A stretch of 5,307 bases of DNA from Victivallales bacterium (GTDB taxonomy: Bacteria; Verrucomicrobiota; Lentisphaeria; Victivallales; Victivallaceae), in the NCBI GenBank assembly GCA_019038735.1, contig JAHOYW010000072.1, positions 1 to 5,307 of the forward strand. Reading direction: 5' to 3'. The notes under the pieces were generated by a model. That model did not search any database. It was not told the origin of the DNA and saw nothing but the letters and a program-made list of their open reading frames with translations. Below, piece by piece: positions 1 through 5,218 of this stretch. The position numbers and the translations under genes were made by a program. The stretch's first letter is position 1, and each line of letters starts with the position of its first letter.

Positions 1-1
1 G

Positions 2-94
2 CCTCGTCTGTTCGAGAGCGGTACTTTTCAGGCGCAACAAGTTGCGCGAATTTCGCCCATTTTAGATGGACGACAAACAGAGTCGCCTGTTTGA
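2..94 (+). CDS. Possible 3' end of an unidentified + strand gene (partial)
   Basis: The second forward frame is open from the window edge for 30 codons and stops at a TGA at 92-94, seven bases before a terminator hairpin. The tail is polar and ends in ILDGRQTESPV. I do not recognise the protein. Frame 1 is also open, but its stop lies inside the terminator T-tract (127-129), so frame 2 is the better choice if the region codes at all. Several inverted repeats in this stretch (32-47, 82-102) and its higher GC than the flanking DNA mean it could instead be the end of a structured RNA. Without the upstream sequence the two cannot be separated. Convergent with rmlC. Confidence 0.3.
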   Translation, partial: PRLFESGTFQAQQVARISPILDGRQTESPV

Positions 95-100
95 TCGGCG

Positions 101-122
101 ACCGCGGTCAAGCGGTTTTTTT
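101..122 (+). terminator. Intrinsic terminator, + strand
   Basis: A short GC stem (accgc at 101-105 with gcggt at 112-116, six-base loop) runs straight into a T-tract, seven T then A then TTTT. This is the classic Rho-independent layout for transcription entering from the left edge. Read on the minus strand the hairpin has an A-tract before it and no T-tract after it, so it does not look like the terminator of rmlC. A second stem just upstream (gtcgcc 82-87 with ggcgac 97-102) could compete with it. Confidence 0.65.
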
Positions 123-145
123 ATTTTAAAAGATTTGACACTACC

Positions 146-709
146 CTACAAATTCTCAGAGTAGTTGAATAGTTCAGCGTCCGCAAAACTGGAAGCATCT
201 ATATCCTTTGGCGACAACAGCAAATCTTTAGGATCAAGTTGCCAGTCAATGTTTAAAGACGGATCATCAAAACGAATTCCGCGCTGATGTTCAGGCGCAT
301 AATAATTATCGCATTTATAGACAAATAACAGCGTTTCACTTAAAACCACAAAACCATGAGCAAAACCTTTAGGAATAAACATCTGCAGTTTGTTTTCTCC
401 AGACAGTTCAATGGCAACATGCTTAGCGAATGTCGGAGAACCTTTGCGAATATCGACTGCTATATCCAAAACTCGTCCTTGAATGACTCTAACCAGTTTA
501 GACTGTGCGTAGGGAGGCAGTTGATAATGCAAGCCTCTCAGCACTCCATATTCCGACATTGATTCGTTGTCTTGAACGAATTTTATATCTTGTCCCTTTG
601 TGTTAAAAATCTTTTCGGAGTAGGTTTCCATAAAATACCCGCGCTCATCCCCAAATAGTTTTGGTTCGATAATTTTAACATCTTCGATTTCTGTAGATAT
701 TATATTCAT
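146..709 (-). CDS. rmlC: dTDP-4-dehydrorhamnose 3,5-epimerase (RmlC)
   Basis: Cytosolic cupin enzyme that epimerises dTDP-4-keto-6-deoxy-glucose at C3 and C5 to dTDP-4-keto-L-rhamnose, step three of dTDP-L-rhamnose synthesis. At 187 residues it has the usual family length. Visible family marks are F-GDERGYF near residues 19-26, the RGLHYQ motif with the catalytic base His61, Lys71 in QSKLVRV, the cupin-core PKGFAHGF at 113-120, Tyr131 in FVYKC, and SPKD with Asp169. These match the known His, Lys, Tyr and Asp active-site set. The gene starts 5 nt after the rmlB stop and has no strong ribosome binding site of its own, which suggests translational coupling. No minus-strand terminator is evident after its TAG stop. 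Identity is secure. Whether the end product is rhamnose or another dTDP-sugar depends on genes outside the window. Confidence 0.97.
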   Translation of the reverse strand: MNIISTEIEDVKIIEPKLFGDERGYFMETYSEKIFNTKGQDIKFVQDNESMSEYGVLRGLHYQLPPYAQSKLVRVIQGRVLDIAVDIRKGSPTFAKHVAIELSGENKLQMFIPKGFAHGFVVLSETLLFVYKCDNYYAPEHQRGIRFDDPSLNIDWQLDPKDLLLSPKDIDASSFADAELFNYSENL

Positions 710-714
710 AGTTT

Positions 715-1791
715 TTAATTATTTTCCGTTTTGCCAAGTCGTTTTCCTGAATATTTTTTATTCCTGATCGGTTCCCACCACCATTTATTATCCAAGTACC
801 ACTGAATTGTTTTACGAATACCTGTATCAAAATTTTCTTCCGCACTCCAGCCCAGCTCTGATTTTAATTTTGTCGCGTCAATAGCGTAACGCATATCATG
901 CCCGGGGCGGTCTTTAACAAATACAATCTGATCCCGATAACAAGCCGCTTCTCTGGGTTGCAAATCATCAAGAATATCGCAAATTGCTTCAACTACTTCC
1001 AAATTAGTACGTTCATTACTGCCGCCGACATTGTAAGTTTCACCCGGCACTCCTTTATCTAATACCAAAGCAAGGGCTTTGGCGTGATCATCGACATAAA
1101 GCCAGTCGCGAATATTATCGCCTTTCCCGTAAACTGGCAGGTCTTTGCCGTCAAGCGCATTCAAGATGACTAAGGGAATGAGTTTTTCAGGAAAATGGTA
1201 TGGTCCGTAATTATTCGAGCAGTTTGTCATAAGCACAGGCAGTCCATAGGTATGAAACCATGCCATCACCAAATGATCGCTCGCCGCTTTGCTCGCGGAA
1301 TATGGTGAACGCGGATCATAGGGAGTGCTTTCCTCAAATAATCCTTCCTCGCCAAGACTGCCGTACACTTCATCTGTTGAAATATGCTGAAAACGAAATT
1401 TACTCTTAGCTTCGTCTGTAAGGGTATTCCAGTATTCCAGCGTGCAGTTCAATAAATTAGCGGTTCCGACAATATTCGTGTTAATAAATTCCATAGGTCC
1501 GTCAATCGACCTGTCAACATGGGATTCAGCGGCAAGGTGCATTATCGCGTCCGGTTTAAAGCTTTCAAATAAAGTTTTTACCGCCGCATAATCACAAATA
1601 TCTGCCTGAACAAAATTATAACGCTCATTATTTTCAACTTCTTTCAAGCTTTCCGGACAACCGGCATAAGTAAGTTTATCCAGATTATACACATGATAAT
1701 CAGTATTTTTAATTAAGTGTCTAATCAAAGCTGAACCGATAAATCCGGCTCCTCCAGTCACAATAACTTTCATTTTTTTATTTTCATACAT
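715..1791 (-). CDS. rmlB: dTDP-glucose 4,6-dehydratase (RmlB)
   Basis: NAD-dependent extended short-chain dehydrogenase that turns dTDP-glucose into dTDP-4-keto-6-deoxyglucose, the substrate of the neighbouring RmlC. The protein has 358 residues, typical of the family. The N-terminal Rossmann motif GGAGFIG is at 13-19, followed by LDKLTYAG at 37-44 and [11 protein letters not shown] at 85-95. The catalytic STDEVYG is at 138-144 (Thr139, Asp140, Glu141), and the YSASK motif is at 164-168 with Tyr164 and Lys168. [14 protein letters not shown] (193-206) and RDWLYVDDH (228-236) are further RmlB signatures. The first ATG is preceded by AGG with 8-nt spacing. A second ATG at 1773 fits many homologues, which begin directly at MKVIVTGG, but has no ribosome binding site, so the longer form is kept. 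First gene of a two-gene rmlBC unit. Confidence 0.97.
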   Translation of the reverse strand: MYENKKMKVIVTGGAGFIGSALIRHLIKNTDYHVYNLDKLTYAGCPESLKEVENNERYNFVQADICDYAAVKTLFESFKPDAIMHLAAESHVDRSIDGPMEFINTNIVGTANLLNCTLEYWNTLTDEAKSKFRFQHISTDEVYGSLGEEGLFEESTPYDPRSPYSASKAASDHLVMAWFHTYGLPVLMTNCSNNYGPYHFPEKLIPLVILNALDGKDLPVYGKGDNIRDWLYVDDHAKALALVLDKGVPGETYNVGGSNERTNLEVVEAICDILDDLQPREAACYRDQIVFVKDRPGHDMRYAIDATKLKSELGWSAEENFDTGIRKTIQWYLDNKWWWEPIRNKKYSGKRLGKTENN

Positions 1792-1855
1792 ATTTAAAAC
1801 CTATAATTCCCTAATAAGCTAAAAAGGTGTCATTGAACTTTGAAATACCATTTTT

Positions 1856-1883
1856 ACTTTATCATTATTTTATAAGTTTTCAA
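1856..1883 (-). promoter_or_regulatory. Candidate promoter for rmlBC
   Basis: On the minus strand a TTGAAA (1883-1878) is followed after 16 nt by TAAAGT (1861-1856), the latter preceded by TG one base away (extended -10 form). It lies about 65 bp upstream of the rmlB start, in AT-rich DNA beyond the terminator of the EF-hand gene. The -10 is a weak match, so this is a prediction by eye only. Confidence 0.3.
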
Positions 1884-1960
1884 GCACAGTTGTTATCTTG
1901 CCGGTATAGTTATCTGTCTCCAGAGGGACAAAATGAGTTGCTATAAAAAATATTTAGCAA

Positions 1961-2001
1961 CAAAAACAGCTTGTTTGAGTATTATAACTCAAACAAGCTG
2001 T
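1961..2001 (-). terminator. Intrinsic terminator of the EF-hand gene
   Basis: A perfect 15-bp inverted repeat (1966-1980 and 1987-2001) with a 6-base loop lies 20 nt after the stop codon of the minus-strand EF-hand gene. On the minus strand the stem is followed by a run of five T. Read on the plus strand no T-tract follows, so it acts on leftward transcription. It separates the EF-hand gene from rmlBC, implying that rmlBC has its own promoter. Confidence 0.85.
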
Positions 2002-2021
2002 GAATATGAGAGGGGGATAAT

Positions 2022-2471
2022 TTATTTATTTATCTTTCTTGCTTGTCTTTTTTTGATGACTTTTTTAAGTTCTTTTGCGTTAACTTTGCCGTCATTATTT
2101 TTATCCGCTTTTCTCTCCCATTTGGTATTTACTTTTGAGCGGTCTCTTAGATAAGCATTTTTTTCCTGTTTTTTACGGGCATCACGAAATTCTTTTGCGT
2201 TAACTTTGCCGTCATTATTTTTATCGGCCTTTTTTTCCCATTTAGTATTTACTTCAGAACGATTATTCAAATAATTCTTGCGGGTAGCTTGGTTTTCTTT
2301 TCTGCTGACTTTGCCGTCATTATTTTTGTCTGCCCGTTTTTCATACTTCGTATCAACTTTTCTTGTACGTATTCTATGTTTCTTAGATTTACCTGTACTG
2401 CTTTCTTTAGCGAAAGTATTGATATTAACTGCGAATAATACTGCCATAATGATCAATGTTAAAGTCTTCAT
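2022..2471 (-). CDS. Secreted basic EF-hand repeat protein
   Basis: Small protein of 149 residues with a signal peptide (Lys2, hydrophobic core 4-15, likely cleavage after NTFA at about residue 21), so probably exported. The mature part carries three repeats, each with a VxTKxEx+A helix and a canonical 12-residue EF-hand loop DKNNDGKVxxKE at 48-59, 83-94 and 123-134. Calcium-ligand positions 1, 3, 5, 9 and 12 (D, N, D, S/N, E) are intact in all three, so Ca2+ binding is likely. The mature chain is strongly basic: 46 Lys/Arg against 18 Asp/Glu by my count, unusual for EF-hand proteins. No cysteine and no membrane anchor are seen. The start has GGAG 9 nt upstream. A strong terminator follows, so the gene is monocistronic. 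The biological role is unknown; it could be a calcium-responsive protein binding acidic polymers, which is inference. Confidence 0.85.
   Translation of the reverse strand: MKTLTLIIMAVLFAVNINTFAKESSTGKSKKHRIRTRKVDTKYEKRADKNNDGKVSRKENQATRKNYLNNRSEVNTKWEKKADKNNDGKVNAKEFRDARKKQEKNAYLRDRSKVNTKWERKADKNNDGKVNAKELKKVIKKRQARKINK
2070..2265 (-). repeat. Tandem internal repeat in the EF-hand gene
   Basis: Two copies of a 36-base stretch, 2070-2105 and 2190-2225, are identical and lie exactly 120 bases (40 codons) apart. Similarity continues with mismatches to about 2145 and 2265. A third, more diverged copy shares a 20-base core at 2308-2327. The pattern indicates recent duplication of an EF-hand module inside the gene. 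Confidence 0.85.
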
Positions 2472-2528
2472 TTTCTAAAACTCCATTTAAATTTGTTTTT
2501 TGTTGTGGAACTGTTCCCTAGATCTGTT

Positions 2529-2557
2529 AGTATAAACGTGCAAAGAATAAATTTTAT
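2529..2557 (-). promoter_or_regulatory. Candidate promoter for the EF-hand gene
   Basis: On the minus strand TATACT (2534-2529) is a good -10 hexamer, about 58 bp upstream of the EF-hand start codon. The matching -35 position (around 2552-2557, ATAAAA) is poor. A short palindrome at 2507-2517 (ggaac-t-gttcc) falls just downstream, around the expected transcript start, and could be an operator. Confidence 0.3.
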
Positions 2558-2587
2558 TGCATCTTTTTGAAAAAAATTTGTTATAAT
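2557..2587 (+). promoter_or_regulatory. Promoter for the PQ-loop gene
   Basis: A perfect TATAAT at 2582-2587 is preceded by TGT, giving an extended -10 (TGnTATAAT). A TTGCAT at 2557-2562 offers a -35 at a long 19-bp spacing, which an extended -10 can tolerate. Transcription would start near 2594, leaving a leader of about 58 nt that contains a good ribosome binding site (AGGAG, 2609-2613) for a short upstream ORF. It is the best sigma70-like promoter in the window. Confidence 0.6.
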
Positions 2588-2623
2588 CGTTTAAATGGCT
2601 ATATTCCTAGGAGTTTTTTGACA

Positions 2624-2665
2624 ATGAATCTATTAACAAAAAAGAGAAATTATGAGCGTTTTTGA
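2624..2665 (+). CDS. Possible 13-codon leader ORF
   Basis: An ATG at 2624 sits 10 nt after a clear AGGAG and encodes MNLLTKKRNYERF before a TGA at 2663-2665. It overlaps the first 14 bases of the PQ-loop gene in another frame. Its ribosome binding site is better than that of the PQ-loop gene itself, which has only a purine-rich AAAGAGAAA. Ribosomes ending here would be well placed to re-initiate at the nearby ATG 2652. No attenuator hairpin or runs of a regulatory codon are visible. It may be a real coupling leader or chance. Confidence 0.3.
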   Translation: MNLLTKKRNYERF

Positions 2666-2915
2666 AGCAATTATGTTAATTTGTTTTGGAGCAAGCTGGC
2701 CTCTGGCAATTTATAAAACTTACAAGAGCAAAAATCCGGTCGGCAAAAGCCTTTCCTTTTTATATTTGATCTTTATCGGTTATGCCAGCGGGATATGTCA
2801 TAAGATATTTATAGATTACAATTGGGTGATCTCTTTGTATATCATCAACTTATTGATGGTAGGTGTGGACATAGCTTTAACACATTATTACCATAAAAAA
2901 CAAAAAGCTACATAA
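2652..2915 (+). CDS. PQ-loop / SemiSWEET-like small membrane protein
   Basis: An 87-residue integral membrane protein with three predicted helices (about 3-20, 34-52 and 58-78) and a basic C-terminal tail HYYHKKQKAT. The first helix ends in WPLAIYKTYKSKNPVGKSLSF (16-36), the layout of a PQ-loop motif, with Pro17 kept but the usual Gln replaced by Leu18. Size and helix number match SemiSWEET half-transporters, which work as dimers, but the altered motif makes a sugar substrate uncertain. Similar short PQ-loop proteins of unknown role are common in bacteria. The start at 2652 gives a complete N-terminus for this family; the ribosome binding site is weak and the gene may depend on the leader ORF. 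Its TAA overlaps the kdsD stop on the opposite strand, and no terminator follows. Confidence 0.8.
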   Translation: MSVFEAIMLICFGASWPLAIYKTYKSKNPVGKSLSFLYLIFIGYASGICHKIFIDYNWVISLYIINLLMVGVDIALTHYYHKKQKAT

Positions 2916-3882
2916 GTTTCAAGCCGGGCAAGTCCTGAACATCAATTATACCAACAACTTTTTCGTTTTCGTCTAAAACAATTATGTCGTTGATATGGCG
3001 GTCTTCCACCACTTTAAGAGCTTCAGCCGCAAGCGAATCAGCTTTCACCGCAATAGGTCCAGCGGTCATTACCGAGCCTATTTCTTTGGCTAGAATACTC
3101 ATGTCATGTTCCGCGTGACGACGAAAATCCCCGTCTGTAAAAACGCCCATGAGTCCTTGTTCTTTGTTCACAACAACCGCCGCTCCGCAACGGGCTTTAG
3201 TCATTTTCAACAATGTATCTTTGACTGTTGTTTCCGGCAAGACCAGCACACAATTATCGCCGGAACGCATAATGTCGCCAACGTGCATAGTCACCGCGCG
3301 TCCAATTGCCCCGCCGGGATGCAGACGTCCGTAATCTTCTTTGGTAAAGCCATAATTATCAAGCAAAACCATCGCCAGAGCATCACCTAATGCCAATAAT
3401 GCGGTAGTTGTAGTGGTAGGAGCCAAATTAAATGGACAAGCTTCCTCGCCGACAGTCATCGGCATAGTAAAATCAGATAGTTTCGCCAAAGACGATCCGG
3501 GATAGCCGGTGATGGCAAAAATTTGTGTACCGAGGCGTTTCGCCGGGTTCAAGACAGATAAAAGTTCTTCTGTTTCGCCACTGTAGCTGATTGCAAGAAT
3601 CAAATCATCTTTCTGCATGAGTCCAAGGTCGCCATGCAAAGCCTCGACCGGATGCATGAAAACCGCCGGAGAACCGACACTGGAAAGAGTCGCGGCAATT
3701 TTTTGACCGATATAACCGCTTTTACCAATACCTGTAACAATAAGTTTAGCACCGTTTTTCACGGTTTCGGCACATTTTTCAACGAGAGTTTCAAACTTAG
3801 CGTCGAGATTATCACGAACAGCTTCCATGCCTTTTATCTCGACATCAATTACTTCTCTGGCTCTTTTAATAAATGAACTCAT
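2908..3882 (-). CDS. kdsD: D-arabinose-5-phosphate isomerase (KdsD/KpsF family)
   Basis: Cytosolic aldo-keto isomerase that interconverts ribulose-5-phosphate and arabinose-5-phosphate, the first committed precursor of Kdo for LPS or capsule. It has 324 residues, the usual length. The SIS domain (about 35-175) shows GIGKSGYIGQKIAATLSS (51-68), HPVEALHGDLG (77-87), SYSGETEE (99-106) and EEACPFNLAPTTTTTA (146-161), then HPGGAIGR (188-195). Two CBS domains follow (about 203-262 and 270-324). Lys54, Glu106, Glu147 and His188 line up with E. coli KdsD Lys59, Glu111, Glu152 and His193. The start has GAGG 7 nt upstream. It lies 147 bp downstream of hisG on the same strand, with a long palindrome between them, and converges on the PQ-loop gene. 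KdsD and capsule-specific KpsF paralogues cannot be told apart from one copy; the lack of capsule genes here favours a general Kdo role. Confidence 0.95.
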   Translation of the reverse strand: MSSFIKRAREVIDVEIKGMEAVRDNLDAKFETLVEKCAETVKNGAKLIVTGIGKSGYIGQKIAATLSSVGSPAVFMHPVEALHGDLGLMQKDDLILAISYSGETEELLSVLNPAKRLGTQIFAITGYPGSSLAKLSDFTMPMTVGEEACPFNLAPTTTTTALLALGDALAMVLLDNYGFTKEDYGRLHPGGAIGRAVTMHVGDIMRSGDNCVLVLPETTVKDTLLKMTKARCGAAVVVNKEQGLMGVFTDGDFRRHAEHDMSILAKEIGSVMTAGPIAVKADSLAAEALKVVEDRHINDIIVLDENEKVVGIIDVQDLPGLKLM

Positions 3883-3930
3883 ATTTTTGCCTCAAATTTT
3901 TTGAATCATGATTAAATAATCTCTCGTTTA

Positions 3931-4008
3931 CGGCTCAAGAGGACTTTCGCCCTCCAAATTTATTATTTCACTAGAATTTCGCTTGGAGGGCGAGACTCTG
4001 TCGAGCCG
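3931..4008. repeat. Long imperfect palindrome between hisG and kdsD
   Basis: An 11-bp perfect stem (3947-3957 with 3983-3993, ttggagggcga type) encloses a 25-base AT-rich loop. Outside it, cggctc at 3931-3936 pairs with gagccg at 4003-4008, and agag (3938-3941) can pair with ctct (3996-3999), so most of the 78 bases fold into one hairpin. Neither strand has a T-tract after it, so it is not an ordinary intrinsic terminator. The form suits a dispersed intergenic palindromic element (REP/MITE-like) or an mRNA-stabilising or processing hairpin in a his-kdsD transcript. Confidence 0.7.
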
Positions 4009-4029
4009 ATTTCGATGTTCAAGCTTTTC

Positions 4030-4878
4030 TTACAATCTACATGAACGCAAATTACTAACAATAATACCACGAGCTCCAATCTTGTGCAGCTCGTCCATTA
4101 TATAATTGCTTTCTTTGTTTTTGATCATCGCTTTGACCGCGACCCAGTCAGGATTACTCAAAGGAGAAATCGTTGGAGATTCTATACCCGGAGTCAATTT
4201 ACATGCTTCATCGCATTTCTCCAGAGAAATATCATATTCAACCATCGCGTATTTGCGAGCCACCAGAATTCCGCGTAAACGCCCGAGTAAACGGCTCACT
4301 TCCGGGGTTTTGGAAATTTCATCATCGCGGGCAATCAAAACAGCTTCGGACTGCATCAGGGAATCCCCGACGACTTCCAAACCGGCTTCTTTCAGAGTGC
4401 GCCCGGATTCAACAACGTCAGCGATAGCGTCAGCCACACCGAGTTCGATAGAAATTTCCACAGCTCCATCGAGACGAACGATTTGAGCCGTAACACCGCG
4501 TTTTTCCAAATCCAGACGAACTATTTCCGGGTATGATGTCGCGATTCTCAGACCATCAAATTTATCAGGTATAAGTCCTGAATCTTTAGGCACGGCGTAA
4601 TGAAAAGCGGAATTTCCGAACTTAAGTGCCTGAATCTCGATAACATCAGCCTTGCTGTCAATCGCCAGATCACGCCCGGTAATCCCCAGATCTATTATGC
4701 CTTTGCCGACATAAATAGCGATATCTCGTGGTCTCAGAAATATAAAATTTATTTTATTTTCTTCATCCGCGACAATTAATTCACGGCTGGATCGGGAGCA
4801 TTTATAACCCGCTTCTTTAAGTAGCGCGACAGCTTTTTCTGACAATGCGCCTTTATTTGGAATTGCTATCTGCAACAT
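4030..4878 (-). CDS. hisG: ATP phosphoribosyltransferase, long form (HisG)
   Basis: Cytosolic enzyme joining ATP and PRPP to form phosphoribosyl-ATP, the first and feedback-controlled step of histidine synthesis. With the start at 4878 it has 282 residues, the long form. The catalytic part spans about 1-200, with IAIPNKGALSE (4-14), FLRPRDIAIYVG (47-58), DLGITGRDL (63-71) and the PRPP-binding stretch GVADAIADVVESGRTL (147-162). The C-terminal ACT-like regulatory domain (about 205-282) contains TPGIESPTISPL (229-240) and should bind histidine, so no HisZ partner is needed. An upstream in-frame ATG at 4914 would add 12 unrelated residues and lacks support. The 4878 ATG has AGGGAG (4890-4885) at 6-nt spacing, overlapping the hisE TAG, which implies coupled translation. 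By recalled motifs the sequence is closest to actinobacterial HisG. Confidence 0.96.
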   Translation of the reverse strand: MLQIAIPNKGALSEKAVALLKEAGYKCSRSSRELIVADEENKINFIFLRPRDIAIYVGKGIIDLGITGRDLAIDSKADVIEIQALKFGNSAFHYAVPKDSGLIPDKFDGLRIATSYPEIVRLDLEKRGVTAQIVRLDGAVEISIELGVADAIADVVESGRTLKEAGLEVVGDSLMQSEAVLIARDDEISKTPEVSRLLGRLRGILVARKYAMVEYDISLEKCDEACKLTPGIESPTISPLSNPDWVAVKAMIKNKESNYIMDELHKIGARGIIVSNLRSCRL

Positions 4879-4884
4879 ATCATT

Positions 4885-4890
4885 CTCCCT
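4885..4890 (-). promoter_or_regulatory. hisG ribosome binding site overlapping the hisE stop
   Basis: AGGGAG on the minus strand starts within the hisE stop codon (TAG at 4891-4889) and lies 6 nt before the ATG at 4878. It decides the hisG start and means ribosomes finishing hisE sit over the hisG initiation site. Confidence 0.8.
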
Positions 4891-5152
4891 AGAGGTATTC
4901 GTAAACGTCTTCAAGTTCTAATTCATTCGCTATCATCATTACTTGTAAATGATAAAGCAGCTGGGAAATCTCTTCCGCCGCGGCTTCCTTGCTTTCGTGT
5001 TCGGACGCCATCCAAACCTCGGCGGCTTCCTCAACAATCTTTTTACCGATAAAATGCTTGCCCTTATTAAACTCTTTTACAGTTCCAGAGTTCATATCCT
5101 GAGCAGCAATTTTTTCTTTAAGCTCAACAAAAAGCTCATCAAATTTTTTCAT
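4889..5152 (-). CDS. hisE: Phosphoribosyl-ATP pyrophosphatase (HisE)
   Basis: Cytosolic enzyme hydrolysing phosphoribosyl-ATP to phosphoribosyl-AMP and pyrophosphate, the second step of histidine synthesis and the next step after HisG. It is a stand-alone 87-residue HisE, not fused to HisI. The MazG-like all-alpha fold is marked by [14 protein letters not shown] (36-49), giving the metal-binding EExxE at 41-45, and [15 protein letters not shown] (59-73). The EISQLLY wording and the VWMASEHES segment are those of actinobacterial HisE, where many other bacteria have AADLLYH. The start ATG has only a weak GGA 11 nt upstream. The gene directly precedes hisG with adjacent stop and ribosome binding site, as in actinobacteria. 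No hisI or other his genes are in the window. Confidence 0.95.
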   Translation of the reverse strand: MKKFDELFVELKEKIAAQDMNSGTVKEFNKGKHFIGKKIVEEAAEVWMASEHESKEAAAEEISQLLYHLQVMMIANELELEDVYEYL

Positions 5153-5190
5153 TAGTCAAATTTCCATATTATCATTTACCAGAAGAGTTT

Positions 5191-5218
5191 AATATATTGC
5201 TTTACAAAGAAAAAACAA
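5191..5218 (-). promoter_or_regulatory. Candidate promoter for hisEG
   Basis: On the minus strand TTGTTT (5218-5213) and TATATT (5196-5191) are 16 bp apart, about 39 bp before the hisE start. The rest of the upstream region (5219-5307) holds two small inverted repeats, ggatca/tgatcc (5237-5242, 5257-5262) and gctgat-a-atcagc (5264-5276). There is no run of His codons that would suggest attenuation and no T-box-like layout that I can see. The gene may also be cotranscribed with something beyond the window edge. Confidence 0.3.

Noticed and set aside
72..87. Similarity of acagagtcgcc near the left edge to the arm of the 3931-4008 palindrome (acagagtctcgcc)
   Set aside because: Only about 11 bases match, with a two-base gap, and the surrounding sequence does not extend the match; likely chance.
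356..562. 68-codon + strand ORF opposite rmlC
   Set aside because: Shadow of RmlC; no promoter or ribosome binding site and no recognisable protein features.
1966..2001. The 15-bp inverted repeat as a mobile-element end or CRISPR-like repeat
   Set aside because: Single copy, placed right after a stop codon and followed by a T-run on the minus strand, so a terminator explains it fully.
1933..2154. 73-codon + strand ORF with a hydrophobic stretch
   Set aside because: It runs through the minus-strand terminator hairpin and then antisense to the EF-hand repeats; the hydrophobic part is the reverse reading of lysine-rich codons.
3106..3390. Plus-strand ORFs opposite kdsD (also around 3149-3334 and 3634-3876)
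   Set aside because: Antisense to conserved SIS and CBS coding sequence; no independent signals.
4106..4486. 126-codon + strand ORF opposite hisG
   Set aside because: It lies entirely antisense to a well-conserved HisG, has no ribosome binding site or family resemblance, and is rich in Ser/Arg as expected of a reverse-frame shadow.
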